From NCBI GenBank assembly GCA_037127255.1, contig JBANSL010000010.1:31741120-31805119 (forward strand): a stretch of DNA of 64,000 nt, read 5' to 3'. Shown here one piece after another: positions 10,851 to 23,357 of this stretch (positions are counted from its first letter, which is position 1; each line of letters opens with the position of its first letter). The notes under the pieces were generated by a model. That model saw nothing but the letters and a program-made list of their open reading frames with translations. It searched no databases and had not been told where the DNA came from. Both the position numbers and the translations under genes were made by a program. Source of the DNA: Persicaria tinctoria (lineage: Eukaryota > Streptophyta > Magnoliopsida > Caryophyllales > Polygonaceae).

Positions 10851-11861
10851 AGAGTGAACGTTAAAGGGAGACGGGGTACAAGGGCTAATTAACTTTGATC
10901 GAAGGCCAGCACGGCCAATAAAACATTTGAAGTTACTAATTACCTAATTGAATGTGTAAAAGTGTACAAATTACCAAATTTTCTCTAAAAAATTCTCTAT
11001 TTTTTTTTAAAATGCTGCAAATTTAAGGATGAACTAGGATTAATAAAGACACTCCTGATTTTTTTTGAACTATTTTTTTTCTCAAACTCTAATAATTTTT
11101 TTTTCAAATATTCTGAACAAAAAAAAAAGGTTATAATAAAAATTTCTCTAAATTTTTAAAAATTGATAACACATTTAAGGATGAGTAGGATTAAAGACAC
11201 TCTTTTTTTTATTAAGAAATAATTCGAGGGTCGGATATACCCGATACCTCGAGATGTCGATAATAGAGAAACATTTTGAAAATGTTTCATTAATTAAAGT
11301 ATTTAATTTATTTATGGTAGTAAAGATACAGGTTAAAAAAAACAATTGAGAAAAGCTAGACCAAAAATACCGGGATTGTGCATTTTCCTTGGTCTCGCAA
11401 TTTGGAAAAGGCAATGATGGGAATCAATTAACTTCTTACTGAAGAATCTCTAGATTTAATAAAACTGCACATATTGCTGCATGCATTTCCTTGTTTATGG
11501 GCATGGATTTAATATTATAAAATACATAATCTAATATCTTTTTTAAGTTTATATTTTTAAATCTGCATCTAAGATTATTTGGTCGAGTAGGTTTTGTTTG
11601 TATGCTGTTGGGCATTAGTGGAAGCCGCGCGCCAAAAGATATAAAGATTTAACAATGTATTGTGAATGGAAATCCAGGTAAGGTAAGAGACTTTACATAG
11701 AGTTATAGTGGAGTATTGTTTATTGTTTATGTTAATTTAATTTAGAAGGTAAATTACACAAATTTCCCAATCCCCTCGTCTCATTTTCCCTTTAACACCC
11801 TACATAAATGAAATTACACAAAACCACCCTATCAATGAGTTCCATTATATTAGCTATATAG
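10851..11861. other. AT-rich intergenic DNA
   Basis: About 1 kb with many A and T runs and no coding signal, RNA gene or clear transposon terminus that I could support. Confidence 0.5.
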
Positions 11862-11869
11862 GCTAGGTT

Positions 11870-12413
11870 CCGGGGCGGAGCCAGGGGGTGTTTGGGCTGG
11901 CGGAAAAAAATACAAAAAAAATATTTTTTTTAATATATTTAGTATTTTTAATGTAATATAATATCTTTTAATGATATTTGAATCAAGAGTGTTATTTAGC
12001 TCAAGTGGTAAAGGAAAGTGGTAAGGAGAATCAAAATCAAAAGGACTTGGGTTCAAATCTCAATTCATTTACTTTTTATTTGTTTTACTATATCATTAAT
12101 TCTTCTTCATTTCTCTGTATATTTTTTTGTTTCTATCAACTATTTCATTCAAAATTCTCTTTACATTTTTTGTTTCTCTATACTATTTCATTAGAAAATG
12201 TCAAATTTATGTTTAAATTATACATTAAACCTTTTCTTTCAATATTATTTTAAAAGTAATTCTTCGTAATTTACATTTAAAAAAATCACAATTTTAGTGT
12301 GTTTTCAATATTTTTGAAAAAAAAAAATCTTCTTAACAAGTGTACACCCAAAAAAAAAAAATTTGCGAAATATTTTTTAGCACCCCTGGCCGAGATTCCT
12401 GGCTCCGCCACTG
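11870..12413. mobile_element. Small non-autonomous hAT element
   Basis: 544 bp. The left end CCGGGGCGGAGCCAGG pairs with the reverse-complemented right end CAGTGGCGGAGCCAGG. The flanking 8-mers GCTAGGTT (11862-11869) and GCTAGATT (12414-12421) differ at one base. The interior is AT-rich without a transposase. It belongs to the same end family as 10263-10842. Confidence 0.78.
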
Positions 12414-12421
12414 GCTAGATT

Positions 12422-13370
12422 AATTAATATATTAGAAGGTTTCAGTTTCTTGTGTTGGCAAATGGGTTAAGTTTTTTTGTGGATTGGGTTTCTCTTAGTT
12501 CTACTTGATTAGCTAAACGATATTTCTACCAACGACCTTTAATCACTTATCTATAAATTTACCTATTCGGGATATTTCTACCAATTGAGAGTGTTATTAG
12601 GGCAAAGGTTAATAATTCTGATTTGATATTTTATTAAGTATAACAATGTCTAAACCCTATAATTTAAAAAAAAAAAAATAGTTAATGTAGTAGAATCTTA
12701 CTTAGTTAGGGAGTGCTTTTGTGCAATTACGTACCCTAATTTGAATATTGTATATTTGTATATGTATGTTGTGTTGAGGATATGTTACCCATGGATAGCG
12801 CGCCATATATTGGTTCGATTCATGAATGTATTAATTGGTTTAGAAATATGAAACATTTACTTTAGATCGATAGTGTTTACGACCAAATTAAAATCTAGTT
12901 AACTTTAGTACGTGTTTGGTAGGAAAAAAAAAACCAACAACTCCGCAAAGAAAGTAAAGAAAGGTGGGTTGATAAGGTTTGTCAACGTCCACCCATCCAA
13001 TCCACATGGATGAAATCAGAGGCGTTTCCCTACTCTCCAGCTTTTCAACTAATCCAATTCAAGTATGTATGGGATAATATATGGTATATATTATATATAT
13101 GGATGGCCATGCCACCTTCACCTTCTCCCGATCTCTGATCTTTAAGGGATTAGAGCCTTAGAGGGATTCCATAAATCTTTAAATATTGAATATGTGTGAA
13201 TCATTTCATACTAAATTAAAATCTTTAAATATTGAATATGTGTGAATCATTTCATACTAAATTAAGATATTCTTATGTTTTATAGAATTTCATATCTTTA
13301 TATTATAATTAAACTCTAGAGTTTCAAATAAGTATATTATATTAAATACCTTTTACGGAATTGTATCGGA
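12422..13370. other. AT-rich intergenic DNA with one tandem duplication
   Basis: No gene is recognisable. At about 13168-13262 a 46-bp unit containing AAATATTGAATATGTGTGAA is present twice in tandem, almost perfectly. Confidence 0.5.
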
Positions 13371-14563
13371 ATCTCCAGATTCTTCAAACGTGCCCTCCTT
13401 ATGACCTCCTCGGCACTATTAGTTGTTTTGATGATGAGCATCGGGCCTCCCTTGAGCATGCTATAACATCAGGGGCCCAGGATTTGGCTCATGACAGTGG
13501 CGCCTGGCCACGCTTCCGTTAAAGCTTGGGAGGTTTGGTGTGCTCATGGAAGATGATGTTAGTCATTTTGCTTTCATCGCATCTCGCCTCCAAACGCCTG
13601 AACTCCAAACATCAATTTTGAGGAAGTCAACGCCATCCCCTTCTAGACATCCTGGCATTAGCCCTAACAGTGTTCTCACCCAATATGTCGCGAGGTATGT
13701 CGCTTGTGTTGGTTTGGATATTGATGACTTGTTTGTATCCCCTGCCCCCAAAAATTTCATATTAGTATTGGAGGATCGATACTTCAAGTTCATTGATGAC
13801 AATTTAGTGTCCACGCTCAACCCGACTCCAAGGCAGCTTCACGTTTTGCAAGCGGCAAGAAGAGAAAGAGCGCATGATTTTTTGTTGGGTACTTTCATTG
13901 AGGGCCTCGCTCAAACCATGCCGTTTTGACAGTTTCAATCTATCCTCCAATACCATCTCTTGATCACTACATTTAGTGGCTATCCGACTTGTCCCATTTG
14001 TGAGCTTGACAGTATGGACTCATTTAGAGATCAAGTTCTGCATGGCAGTCAAGGCATCGGGACTAAGCACCGACACAACATGGTCCGAGATGTTTTGGCA
14101 GACATTTGTTTTAAAGTGGGCATTGTAGTTCAGGAGAAAGCATGTACATGCATGAGTAGTGACGATGGTGTTGAGTTGAGGCCAAGTGATTTGTTTGGTT
14201 TATGGATGGGACAACTGGACAAGGGTAGAGACACTTGTGTTGATGTGATTGGGGCTTCGCCGTTCACAATTAGAGTCAATGAATTCTTTGTACCCAGTAA
14301 GGCAGTTTCCCAAGCAACAGAAGGAGAAAAAGTATGCTGATGTTTGCGCTGCTAAGGGGTATTGTTTCATGACAATTGTGTTCTCTAAGTTTGGGAAACT
14401 AGGATATGATGTTATTGATTTTATGAAGCAGGTTCAATTGATTAGGAAAAGACATGGGACGGGCCTGATAATGGTGATTTCATATATTTATAGAGTTGGT
14501 TTTACTATTCAAAAAGGAATTGGAGCTCAGTTTGTTATAAGGTTTTCAACTAACTTTATGTAA
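13370..14563 (+). pseudogene. Reverse-transcriptase relic with CCHC and restriction-like endonuclease (REL) region
   Basis: A decayed C-terminal part of a plant putative reverse transcriptase. The block near 13540-13926 (DVSHFAFIASRLQTPELQTS, ARRERAHDFLLGTFIEGLAQ) ends at a TGA. The frame then resumes with TFSGYPTCPICELDSMDSF, the start of a CCHC-type zinc motif whose last Cys has become Gly (VLHG). Next come KHRHNMVRDVLADICFKVGI, ELRPSDLF and DTCVDVIGASPF, which fit the R-P-D ... D pattern of REL endonucleases, with a frameshift near 14190. A second frame (14249-14563) continues the C-terminus (KYADVCAAKGYCF, GFTIQKGIGAQFVIRF). Homologous proteins are common in plant genomes as RT-like sequences. 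That they are non-LTR elements of an REL-bearing clade is inferred from the motif order. Confidence 0.6.
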
Positions 14564-14571
14564 GCCATTTT

Positions 14572-14572
<1 letters not shown>

Positions 14573-14604
<32 letters not shown>
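14573..14604. repeat. (AAT)n microsatellite
   Basis: Ten consecutive ATA/AAT units directly after the RT/REL relic. Confidence 0.9.
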
Positions 14605-14605
<1 letters not shown>

Positions 14606-14698
14606 CATGTTTTATGTTTTGTTATATAATTAATTTTTTAGTTCACCCCGTTCTAGAAAGGAAGTTGGATCCACACCACTATCCTTTCTTTTTTTTTT

Positions 14699-14719
14699 GG
14701 GGGGGGGGGGGGGGGGGGA
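14699..14719. repeat. Poly-G run
   Basis: About 20 consecutive G preceded by a T run (CTTTCTTTTTTTTTT). The length is prone to sequencing error. It lies close to the 3' side of the minus-strand LINE remnant. Confidence 0.85.
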
Positions 14720-14739
14720 ATGATAGCGGGCTCTCATGA

Positions 14740-16560
14740 AACAATAAAAAATCGAAGCATGGGCTACCCAAACGCAAGACAGGGAGTAGCTCTTCCCCAA
14801 TTATCGTCTCTAATAATCGAAGGCCACCCTCGCAGGGGGTTCAGGCAGTTCATGAAACCCTAACAGAAAAGAAAAGGCAAAAGAAGCAAGGGAGTCGATG
14901 ATGCTATTCGGTTCCCTAAAGACATGTCGCAGTTGGATCCTCCAATCTTTGGCAAAGAAGCTCTAGCACCGACGCACCAGACTAGATAACGGGTGACACC
15001 TACCCACGCCACCTTCGATCAACTAAGTGAGGAGCATAGAATCCGTCTCAACCACTATTTTGCGGAACCCTTTATTCCAAGCAATTTGCTAGCCATTAGC
15101 CATCCCCCATAGCTTCGAAATAGGGACAATACCCATGCCAATATGTCAGACGTAGCCGGTGAGCCATTGGCCCCGACCGTCTCTGATGATGCCACCAGCC
15201 GCAACGTTACCATCCTTGCCGGCAGAGCCGTCTGAATTCAATTTGACCTAGCCCTCCCTCGGGTGTTCCCAACTAACAACAACTTCCTAGCTTCTTCTCC
15301 CGTTGAGATTTTTCTGGGTTGTTCTGCTTCCAGGCTTCCACATATTCATCAGCTTGTCTGATAACAAAATCACCTTTCATGTTGCCATTGTCACGGCTCG
15401 TGAAAACCCGCTCGTTACGAGCCTTCTAGGTCCACCAAATGGTCATGCCGAAGATTTTCGCCCACCTAGTGCCCTTTCTGGCAGTCTGTGTGCAGGGGAG
15501 ATTGCTGCGACACTAGGCAACAAAAGCCATAGTGAAGAAATCTTCGATCACCAGACTGGCGTTTAATTCATTCCATAGCGAGTTACTCCTTGGGCGATCC
15601 CGGAAGAGATGGATGAGCGATTCCGGGTTGTCCGGGCAGCCCGAACACAGGGGGTCATCTGTCATATGTCTATGACACCTCTCTTCGTTTGTAAGAATGG
15701 CTCCTCAAATAACAAGCCAAATAAAACACCTCACACTTTCTGGCACTTTCAGCGTCCAGACCTTCTTGTAAACTTGAGCATCGTTGAAGCAGGTGTTCGT
15801 AGTTCCTCTAATACACTCATAAGCCGATTTGATGGTGTAATTGCCATCATGAGAGGCAACCCAACTCAACCTATCGTTCTCGCCATCGGCCTCGTCGAGT
15901 CCCACAGAGGCCAATATGAGTAAAGTACCTACCGGAAGTGCAGGCTAGATTAACGCTCAGTCCCAACAACACCCATTAATCCAGTAAGACCGAACCGATC
16001 TCTGCAAGGTCTCATTGTCAAGGCTGATAATTGCTGACTCTTGGAGGCTCTCTTCCCCAATCCAATTGTCCGCCCAGAAGCGAACGATGTCCCCATCACC
16101 GATGAGCCATCTAATGCTTCCTGCTATGATCACACCGTTCAGCGCCTTTGTCAGGCCATTCCACACCGGCGATGCCCCCACAACGTTCATCACATTAGGC
16201 CTGATATACCTAGCGCAAAGAATGTCACTCACACTTCACCCTCCTTACTCGTGATGAACCTCCAAGCTAGTTTCCCTGTTGTTGTGAGGATGAGGTCACT
16301 CATAGCGCGAATCCCCAGTCCCACAAGTTCCATATGTGCGCAAACGTTATTCCAACTAATCAGGTGCACCTTTCGCGGTCTTCACAAGCTCCCCAGATGA
16401 AGGTCCTGCATATTTGGTCAATTTTATCACAAACATTAGTCGGGAGAATAACCGAGGCCATAGTATAGACAGGAATAGATGAGAGCACCGATTTAGTTAG
16501 AGGTGTTTTTTCCCGACGAGGCTAAGCTACTTGCCCTTCCAACTAGCAAGCATAGTCTTG
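14740..16560 (-). pseudogene. Degenerate L1-type LINE (zf-RVT and RNase H part)
   Basis: Minus-strand fragments follow the order of a plant LINE 3' half. 16232-15957 holds IRWLIGDGDIVRFWADNW, the conserved stretch after the reverse transcriptase. 15914-15705 holds SWVASHDGNYTIKSAYE and KVWTLKVPESVRCFIWLV, the zf-RVT region. About 15260-14850 holds VKLNSDGSAGKDGNVAAGG, the RNase H start, and later FREPNSIIDSLASFAF. The pieces are separated by stops and frameshifts; a Trp codon before VKLNSDGS has become TAG. The endonuclease and the catalytic RT core were not seen, so this is a 5'-truncated dead copy. Confidence 0.78.
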
Positions 16561-17035
16561 ACTTTATTTATAAATGGGTAAAAAGTATCCAAGTATCCTT
16601 ATTGATCCTTTTATGGAGCACGGACATTCCGAGATAGCTTTCCAAGTCATTCATCACTTCGAACCCGCATTCTCCCCTCAAGGCCGTGACAACATCAGCC
16701 CCAAGTTTGGGGAAACAAACAATTTAGATTTGTTGACATTAACACGTTGTCCTTATGCATTACAAAATCTGTTCAGAAGGTCCTGGATGCATCTAAGTTG
16801 CTCGACCGAGGCTTCAGCACCACTGTCTTTTCTACATTACTGTGTTTTAACTTTTATTGTCTACAGTAACTAACATAATCACTCTATAGATTATTTTTTT
16901 TTATTCAAACTCTATAGAATTTTGTGATTTTGATTAGGATGTATAATCACTCTATAATTGTCAAAGTAAGTTGATTTGCATTGGAATTTGGAACCATCAG
17001 CTCAAAAAAGGGGTACATCTATACTGCCCGCCCAC
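16561..17035. other. Unassigned flank
   Basis: Mixed-composition DNA between the LINE remnant and a TIR element. The open frame at 16574-16873 (+) has no recognisable domain and no conserved motif. Confidence 0.4.
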
Positions 17036-17038
17036 TTA

Positions 17039-18080
17039 GAGCAAGCCCAACAGCTTTGGTAAAAAATCTCTAAAATAGAGATTAAAATATCAAAATCTCA
17101 ACAAAAAAAATTACTCTAACTCCAACAGCTTCTCTATTTTAAAAATTTTTACATTTATGAAAGACTATAATAAATAAATGCATTTATGAAAATATTTAAT
17201 TCTACATTTCTAAAAACTTAATTTAAACTTAATTCTAACATTTATCCTCACATTTGTTGGTGAACTATTATATGTTACTCATCCTCTTGCACGACGTATT
17301 AATTTTTTATTATTATTATTATATTCTCATGTGATATTTTTTTAAAACAAAATCTAGTGATAAATTTGATATTTATTTTTTAAGTAGTATTAATATTAAA
17401 TTTAGATTGTTACTATAAAAGTTATCATAAATTTGGATAAAATATTATTCAAACTTAATCATATTATTTTCAATTAGTTAATATATATTTTATTATTGAA
17501 TGATCATATATGATTAATTAATTAAATTAATTAACTAAAAAGACTTAATTTATAATTTATAAAAATAAAATCATTCCAATATGAGTTATGAGTTCAAGTG
17601 AATATTTTTTGAAGTGAAAATTTTATAGACTAATTTTTTAATGTGAATTTTATAGCATTAAATTAGATGAAATTAGTTGTGTTGTTTTATTTATAAAAGT
17701 TAACATAGAATTATGATATTTTGTTCTATCTATATTGATTTAACATAATTAATTTATATATTATATCAAATCATATCAATTTTTAATTAATTTTTAAAAA
17801 TAATTATATTTTTATTACTAGTAATTAAGTATGAAATTTTATTTTTTCTATATTATGGGTGAAAATGTGGGGTTGTATCATTAAATTCTATATAGGGACA
17901 AGTGAACATTAAATTATAGAGATCACCTTCTCTTTCTCTAAATTTAGAGATTTTTTCCCTCTCTCCATCAATTTCTCTATTTTAGAGATGAGTTTGGAGA
18001 AGCTATTGGGGAGAAAAAATATCCATTTTCTCTAAAATCTCAATTTTTCTCTATTTTAGAGAAGCTGTTGGGCTTGCTCC
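17039..18080. mobile_element. PIF/Harbinger-like TIR element, non-autonomous
   Basis: Inverted ends GAGCAAGCCCAACAGCTT (left) and, reversed, GGAGCAAGCCCAACAGCTT (right), flanked by TTA on both sides (17036-17038, 18081-18083). The similarity continues inward as CTCTAAAATAGAGA-type repeats. The 1.04-kb AT-rich interior encodes no transposase. A 3-bp TTA duplication fits Harbinger/Tourist elements; the right end has one extra base. Confidence 0.72.
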
Positions 18081-18205
18081 TTACCTAATTTTGACTTGTT
18101 CCCCCTCTATAATTTCTGTTATTTCCAATTCCAAATGAGGTTTATAAATACACGATTAATCTTCTCAAAATACATTACTAATAGTTGTAACATGTTTTAT
18201 AATAA

Positions 18206-19846
18206 CTAGTATGAGTCTCGTGTCTAAGACACGGGTATTTCAATATTTGACTTTTTTTTTACACTAATAATAATATAAGTAATTTTGAGTGTATAGTGGT
18301 AGGGGTATGTTAAAAAAAATGCAAAAAATTTAATACTAATGTATAAAGATGATGAAATAATAAAAATAAAAATGGCAGTACATTAAAATTTTTATTTATA
18401 AATCCTGAATAATTTCTAAACAATGTAAGATTAGAAATGATTATACATATATAATAATTCCGGCAATTAAAACTTAAATATTAAACTATGTCAATGATAG
18501 GTGTACGTACATTAATATCACAAAGAAGTGCATATTTCATGATAAAATTTCTAGATGAAAAATAATGTTATTAAAGTAAATATTAAAAAAATTTAGAATA
18601 AAAAAAATGATATCAGCGACTCGAATCCATACGGATGTATCAAATACATTTGGCAATGCCAAGATGTACCAGATGCATTATGACGCCAGATGTCGAGATG
18701 CACTATAGTGCTAGATGTACGTCCATCTCTGGGCTCTTGATCATTCTTCCAATATGTTTTGTGGGGACGACTTGGGCTTCCTTAACCACTTCCCGAACTT
18801 GGAAGTCATTTTGCTGGTGATAAGATCCCGACTTCTTTGAATGCTTTTCGGAATATGAGGTTGGATACATCATGTAATGATTGTATGCATGATTTGCATC
18901 AAAGTTCCGATTCCGATCGAATTCGTGAGGATTCGAACATGTATCCACTGAATTGGAATCAAAATCCATGGTTCCTATGAAGTACATGCATATTCGCCGA
19001 AACCAAGATTTCGACGACGAAAACCACTAACTCCTCAACTGCTGCGGCACCCAAATCAAGCAAGCAAGCGGGTTGCATCATCTGCAGCAAGCAACACAAG
19101 CACAAGAAGACTAAAGTATGGTTGCTCGGGTTCTTATATTAGCACAAGAAGACTGAAGAGGAAGAATATATAACATGGACGACAAAGCCAGGAGAGAACA
19201 AAAGATATAGACGAAAATTGTATGACCAAGCTTACTCACATAGTATAACCACTAATTGGCGATCAAATCGGCCACTTAACGGAGGAGCTCGATCGGTGAC
19301 ACAACGATGGGATTCGAGAAGATGAAGCGGTGGTCCAATGGAGATGTGGAGTCGGGTATAAACAGGAGCTAAGTGGATCGTAGCATGGCGGTGGGAATCG
19401 AGAGGTATAGGAGACGTCGTTGCAAGCAGCCGCGTCTACCTATAATGGCGGCCTAGTGTGGAAGAAAGTTGAAGGGAGAGATGGTATGGGAGATTGAAAG
19501 TACGTAATTGGAAGGGAGAGATGACTTTGATCTTGAAAGTAATTGGGAGGGAGAGATTGAAATTGGCAATTGAACATGATGGTCGTGGCTAGGAGTTGAC
19601 AGTTGAAAAGAGTGGAGAAGAAAATGGTAGGTGGTTTTTCCAAATGTGGGTAAGGTAGTAAGATAGGATTGGAACTGCCATGCGTTGAGGGGGCGGGCAA
19701 GGGGAAAAAAATGAGGTGGCAATGGAACTCCCGACAAGGAAAAATAAAAAAATAGGTGGCGGGTGTTATACGACGACACCTGAAATGGAGAAATATGGTG
19801 AAGCCACCTAGGAATGAGATGCTTCTGCTTTTAGATTTAGTATAGA
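18206..19846 (-). mobile_element. Non-autonomous Helitron
   Basis: On the minus strand the element begins with TCTATACTAAATCTAAAAGC after an A (19847) and ends with a GTGTCTTAGACAC hairpin about ten bases before CTAG, followed by T (18205). 5'-TC, a 3' subterminal hairpin, a CTRR end and insertion between A and T are the defining Helitron features. The 1.64-kb interior has no Rep/helicase. A 94-residue minus-strand frame (18987-18703) is unrecognised and might be captured host sequence. Confidence 0.82.
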
Positions 19847-20156
19847 TTTATATTCATATTTTTTTAGTTTAAATCATAATTCTAGCAATTCTTTCAAAAT
19901 TAACAATAGTTTAATTAAAAACATATAACATCAATGACAATGAAATACAGTTAATTTAATTACAATGAGATTCATTAAAAATATATTAATAAAAAAGTGT
20001 GGTTCTCACTTAAATCTTAACTTTAACAATATATGATCATGTCTACGAGAGTCTATCTATCTTTAAGTGATGTATTAAAGTAGAAAACTTTTATTCATGC
20101 GTCGCATTACTCGCATCCTTATTATGCAACCAAAACTTATCAATTTAAATAAGAGA
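19847..20156. other. AT-rich spacer
   Basis: About 300 bp without coding or repeat signals between the Helitron and the inverted structure. Confidence 0.5.
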
Positions 20157-20257
20157 TTTTTTATTAAGTGGTCATTTTGGATCCAATTTTTAAGACATAG
20201 GCCACAAGGGTGGCAATATTAGGTAATAGGCCATAATTTCCAATTTTGCCCCTACTC
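20157..20257 (+). repeat. Left outer inverted end of the 12.3-kb structure
   Basis: TTAAGTGGTCATTTTGGA, then ATAGGCCACAAGGG, CAATATTAGGTAA and CCAATTTTGCCCCTAC. The same ordered blocks occur in reverse complement at 32381-32480. Length and style suggest a Mutator-like (MULE) terminal inverted repeat. No 9-bp duplication was recognised. Confidence 0.68.
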
Positions 20258-21110
20258 TTTTTTTTTTTTTTTTTTTTTTCCTTTCTTCCCCTGCCTTACT
20301 AATCTCCCCTCCTAATCAAATCGATCCACCGAGTCACCGAGATGCCTCCTCCTTCTTCCACCGATCTAAATCTGGCGACGGAGAAAGGGCGACCTTCTTC
20401 CATGGCATTCACCGATCTGAATCGGTGGAAGAAGGCGGTTTCTTCCTCTCGCGTCCTGGTTCTCTCTCCCTCTCGCGTCTGCCGATCTCCACCGTCGTCC
20501 TGGTTGTCGCCGTCCTGGTTCGTCTGCCGATCTCCACCGCCGATCTCCGTCACTATATCTCTCCACCGCCATCTCTCTCTACCCCCTCCGATCTGGAATT
20601 CCGGAGAACGAAGATCCGGTGGTGCGAGGAAGCCCAAACTCCGATATGGACACCCCCATCGGCGACGAATCTGCCCCCTCCGATATGGAATTTCCGGGAT
20701 GTAAGCTTCAAAAGCTGATGATTTCTGGGAACTGGTTTATTGGAATTTCAAGATAATTTGATCTCTGTCGGCAAATTTGATTCAAGGGTTGTGGTTACAG
20801 TTGAATTGAAAATTTGATTCAAGGGGAATGCAGGTGAAGGTGAAGGTGTCGACAAATTTGATTCAAGGGTTGTGGTTACAGTTGAATTGCAAATATTTTT
20901 AAAGCTCAAGGAGATGTTGATCTCCAATATATGAAATTTCCTTTACACGTGAATTGGTTTATAGAAAGTGATGCTTTAATGGTGTCTGTATTTTTTGTAG
21001 AAATTGATGTTGAATGCAAATGAACTCTCAGATGATTCTATTTGCTGGGAAGGACTATGATTTTTGAAGTCTCTTACGTTTCTTTCCTTGATTCGGTTGA
21101 ATTTAATCAA
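20258..21110. other. Gene-like GC-rich block inside the left end
   Basis: After a T run, 20.28-20.72 kb is CT- and GC-rich with overlapping Ser/Arg/Pro-rich frames on both strands. It looks like a captured 5' gene region, but nothing is recognised. Around 20790-20890 a segment containing TTTGATTCAAGG and GGTTGTGGTTACAGTTGAATT is repeated. Confidence 0.4.
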
Positions 21111-21118
21111 TAAATTAA

Positions 21119-21478
21119 GGGTTCGTTTGGTTGAATGTGGGAATTGAAATTCCCGGAAAGTTATTTCATGGGAATTGAATTCCCGGGAATTCCAATTGAT
21201 GGGAATTCTAAAAATATGTTTGGTTGATTTTTTATTCTAGCAGATTAAATGTAGGAAATGGAAATTTTCAAGTTAAAAATGGGGGAAGTTGAACTTACCT
21301 AGGGAAGACTAGGTAAGTGAACTTCCTCCATTTTGGGGAATTCAACTTCCCGGGAGGTTGAATTCCTGTGTTTTTTAATTTCAAAAACACCTACCAAACA
21401 CAGGAATTCCTCCTACTTCCTGGGAAGTTATACTTCCTGGGTTTTTAGATTGCCAACCAAACGAGCTCTAAGTTGGTG
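21119..21478. mobile_element. PIF/Harbinger-like MITE
   Basis: 360 bp with inverted ends GGGTTCGTTTGGTTG and, reversed, GAGCTCGTTTGGTTG, flanked by TAA (21116-21118, 21479-21481). The interior is rich in GGGAATTC-type short inverted repeats. It lies just left of the repeat array. Confidence 0.72.
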
Positions 21479-23310
21479 TAAATGTAGATGTAGGATATGT
21501 TCATTTGATAAAAAAAAATGTTTAAAATTCTCCAAATTAACATCCTAAACACTCTAAAATGGAGAAAAAATCGGGATGTTATATAGGAGTTTATCAAGTG
21601 AAATTTATCATCGATCAACTATGTCACCACAAGTGTACAAAGTGGTATCACCGTCGTGTAGAAAGAAAAAGAATGATAAAATGTTATTAGTGGTGTCACA
21701 AAGGAAAAATAGTGTCACCACTACTGTAATCAAAATAAAAACAGGGTCATATACACTGTCATCACTACAAAAACAGGGTCATAGACGCTGTAACCAAAGG
21801 AAAACCATAGGACAAGAGAAACACAAACCATATCGGGGCTAATGAGAAATCAAAATACATGTGGTGACAATTCTCCTCTAATATATGAAGAGGGTCATAG
21901 ACGTTGTAAGCAAAATAAAAATAGAGTCATAGATACTGTCAACACTATAAAAACAGGGTCATAGACACTGTAATCAAAAGAAAAACCCTATAGACGTTGT
22001 AACCAAAATAAAAACAACTTTATAGACATTGTCACCACTATGAAAAAATGGTCATAGACACTGTACTCAAAGGAAAACCGTAGGAAATGTGAAGCACAAA
22101 CCCTAAAAGGGCTAATGAGAAGTCGATATTCATGTGGTGATAGTTCTTCTCTAATATATGAATGGGTAAGAGAGCTATAGACACTGTAATCAAAATCAAA
22201 ACAGAGTCGTAGACACTGTAAGCAAAGGAAAACCTTAGGATGAGGGAGCACAAACCCTCCTATAGAGGCTAATAAGATGCCAAAATATAAGATGGTCATA
22301 GACGATGTAACCAAAATAAAATCAAGGTTATAGACACTGCCACCACTATGAAAAAAGGGTCATAGACACTATAATCAAAGGAAAATCCTAGGAAATGGGA
22401 AGTACAAACCCTATAGGGGCTAATGAGAAGTCAAAATACATGTGATAACAGTTCTTCTCTAATTTTTAATTTCTAGTTTTCTAGATTTTTTTAAAGTAGT
22501 GTCACCACAATTAAAAAAATTAAAAATGTCATAGATAGTGTCAACACTATCTATGACATAATAAAAATAAAGTCATAGATAGTGTCAACACTATAAAAAC
22601 ATGGTCATAGACACTATAATCAAAGAGAAATCATATGATAAGAGAAGCACAACCCCTATAGGGGCTACTGAGAAGCCAAAAAAATGTGGTGACAATTCTC
22701 CTCTAATATATGAATGGGTAAGAGGGTCATTGACACTGTAATCAAAATAAAAACAGTGTCATAGCCACTGTCACCACTATAAAAACAAAGTCATAGACAC
22801 TGTAATCAAAAGGAAAACCATATAGACGTTGTAACCAAAATAAAAACAGTTTTATAGACATTGTCTCCAATATTAAAAAGGTTCATAGACACTGTAATCA
22901 AAGGAAAACTCTAGGAAAAGGGAAGCACAAACCCTATAGGGGCTAATGAGAAGCCAAAATACATGTGGTGACAGTTGTTCTCTAATTTCTAATTTCTAGT
23001 TTTTTTATATTTTTTTAAATTAGTGTCACCAAAATAAAAATAAATAAAAATGTAACTACTATTGTAACCACTATAAAAAAACAATGTCATAGCCACTGTC
23101 ACCACTATAAAAACCAAGTCATAGACACTGTAATCAAAAGGAAAACCCTATAGATGATGTAACCAAAATAAAAACAGCTTTGTATACACTGTCACCACTA
23201 TTAAAAAAGGTTTATAGACACTGTAATCAAAGGAAAACCCTAGGAAAAGGGAAGCACAAACCCTAAAAGGGCTAATGAGAAGGCAAAAGAACATGTGATG
23301 TACAATATGG

Positions 23311-23357
23311 TTTAGGGTTTAGGGTTTAGGGTTTAGGGCAACCCTAAACCCTAAAAT
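23311..23357. repeat. Interstitial telomere-type fold-back (module 1)
   Basis: Four perfect TTTAGGG units are followed, after CA, by ACCCTAAACCCTAAA, so the strand can fold on itself. It is preceded by ACATGTGATGTACAATATGG and followed by ATGTTAAGTACAGTACGTCG. Confidence 0.9.

Noticed and set aside
20299..20718. Several overlapping frames on both strands as genes
   Set aside because: Arise from GC/CT-rich repeats (CGATCTCCACCGTCGTCC-like); all frames are open for compositional reasons.
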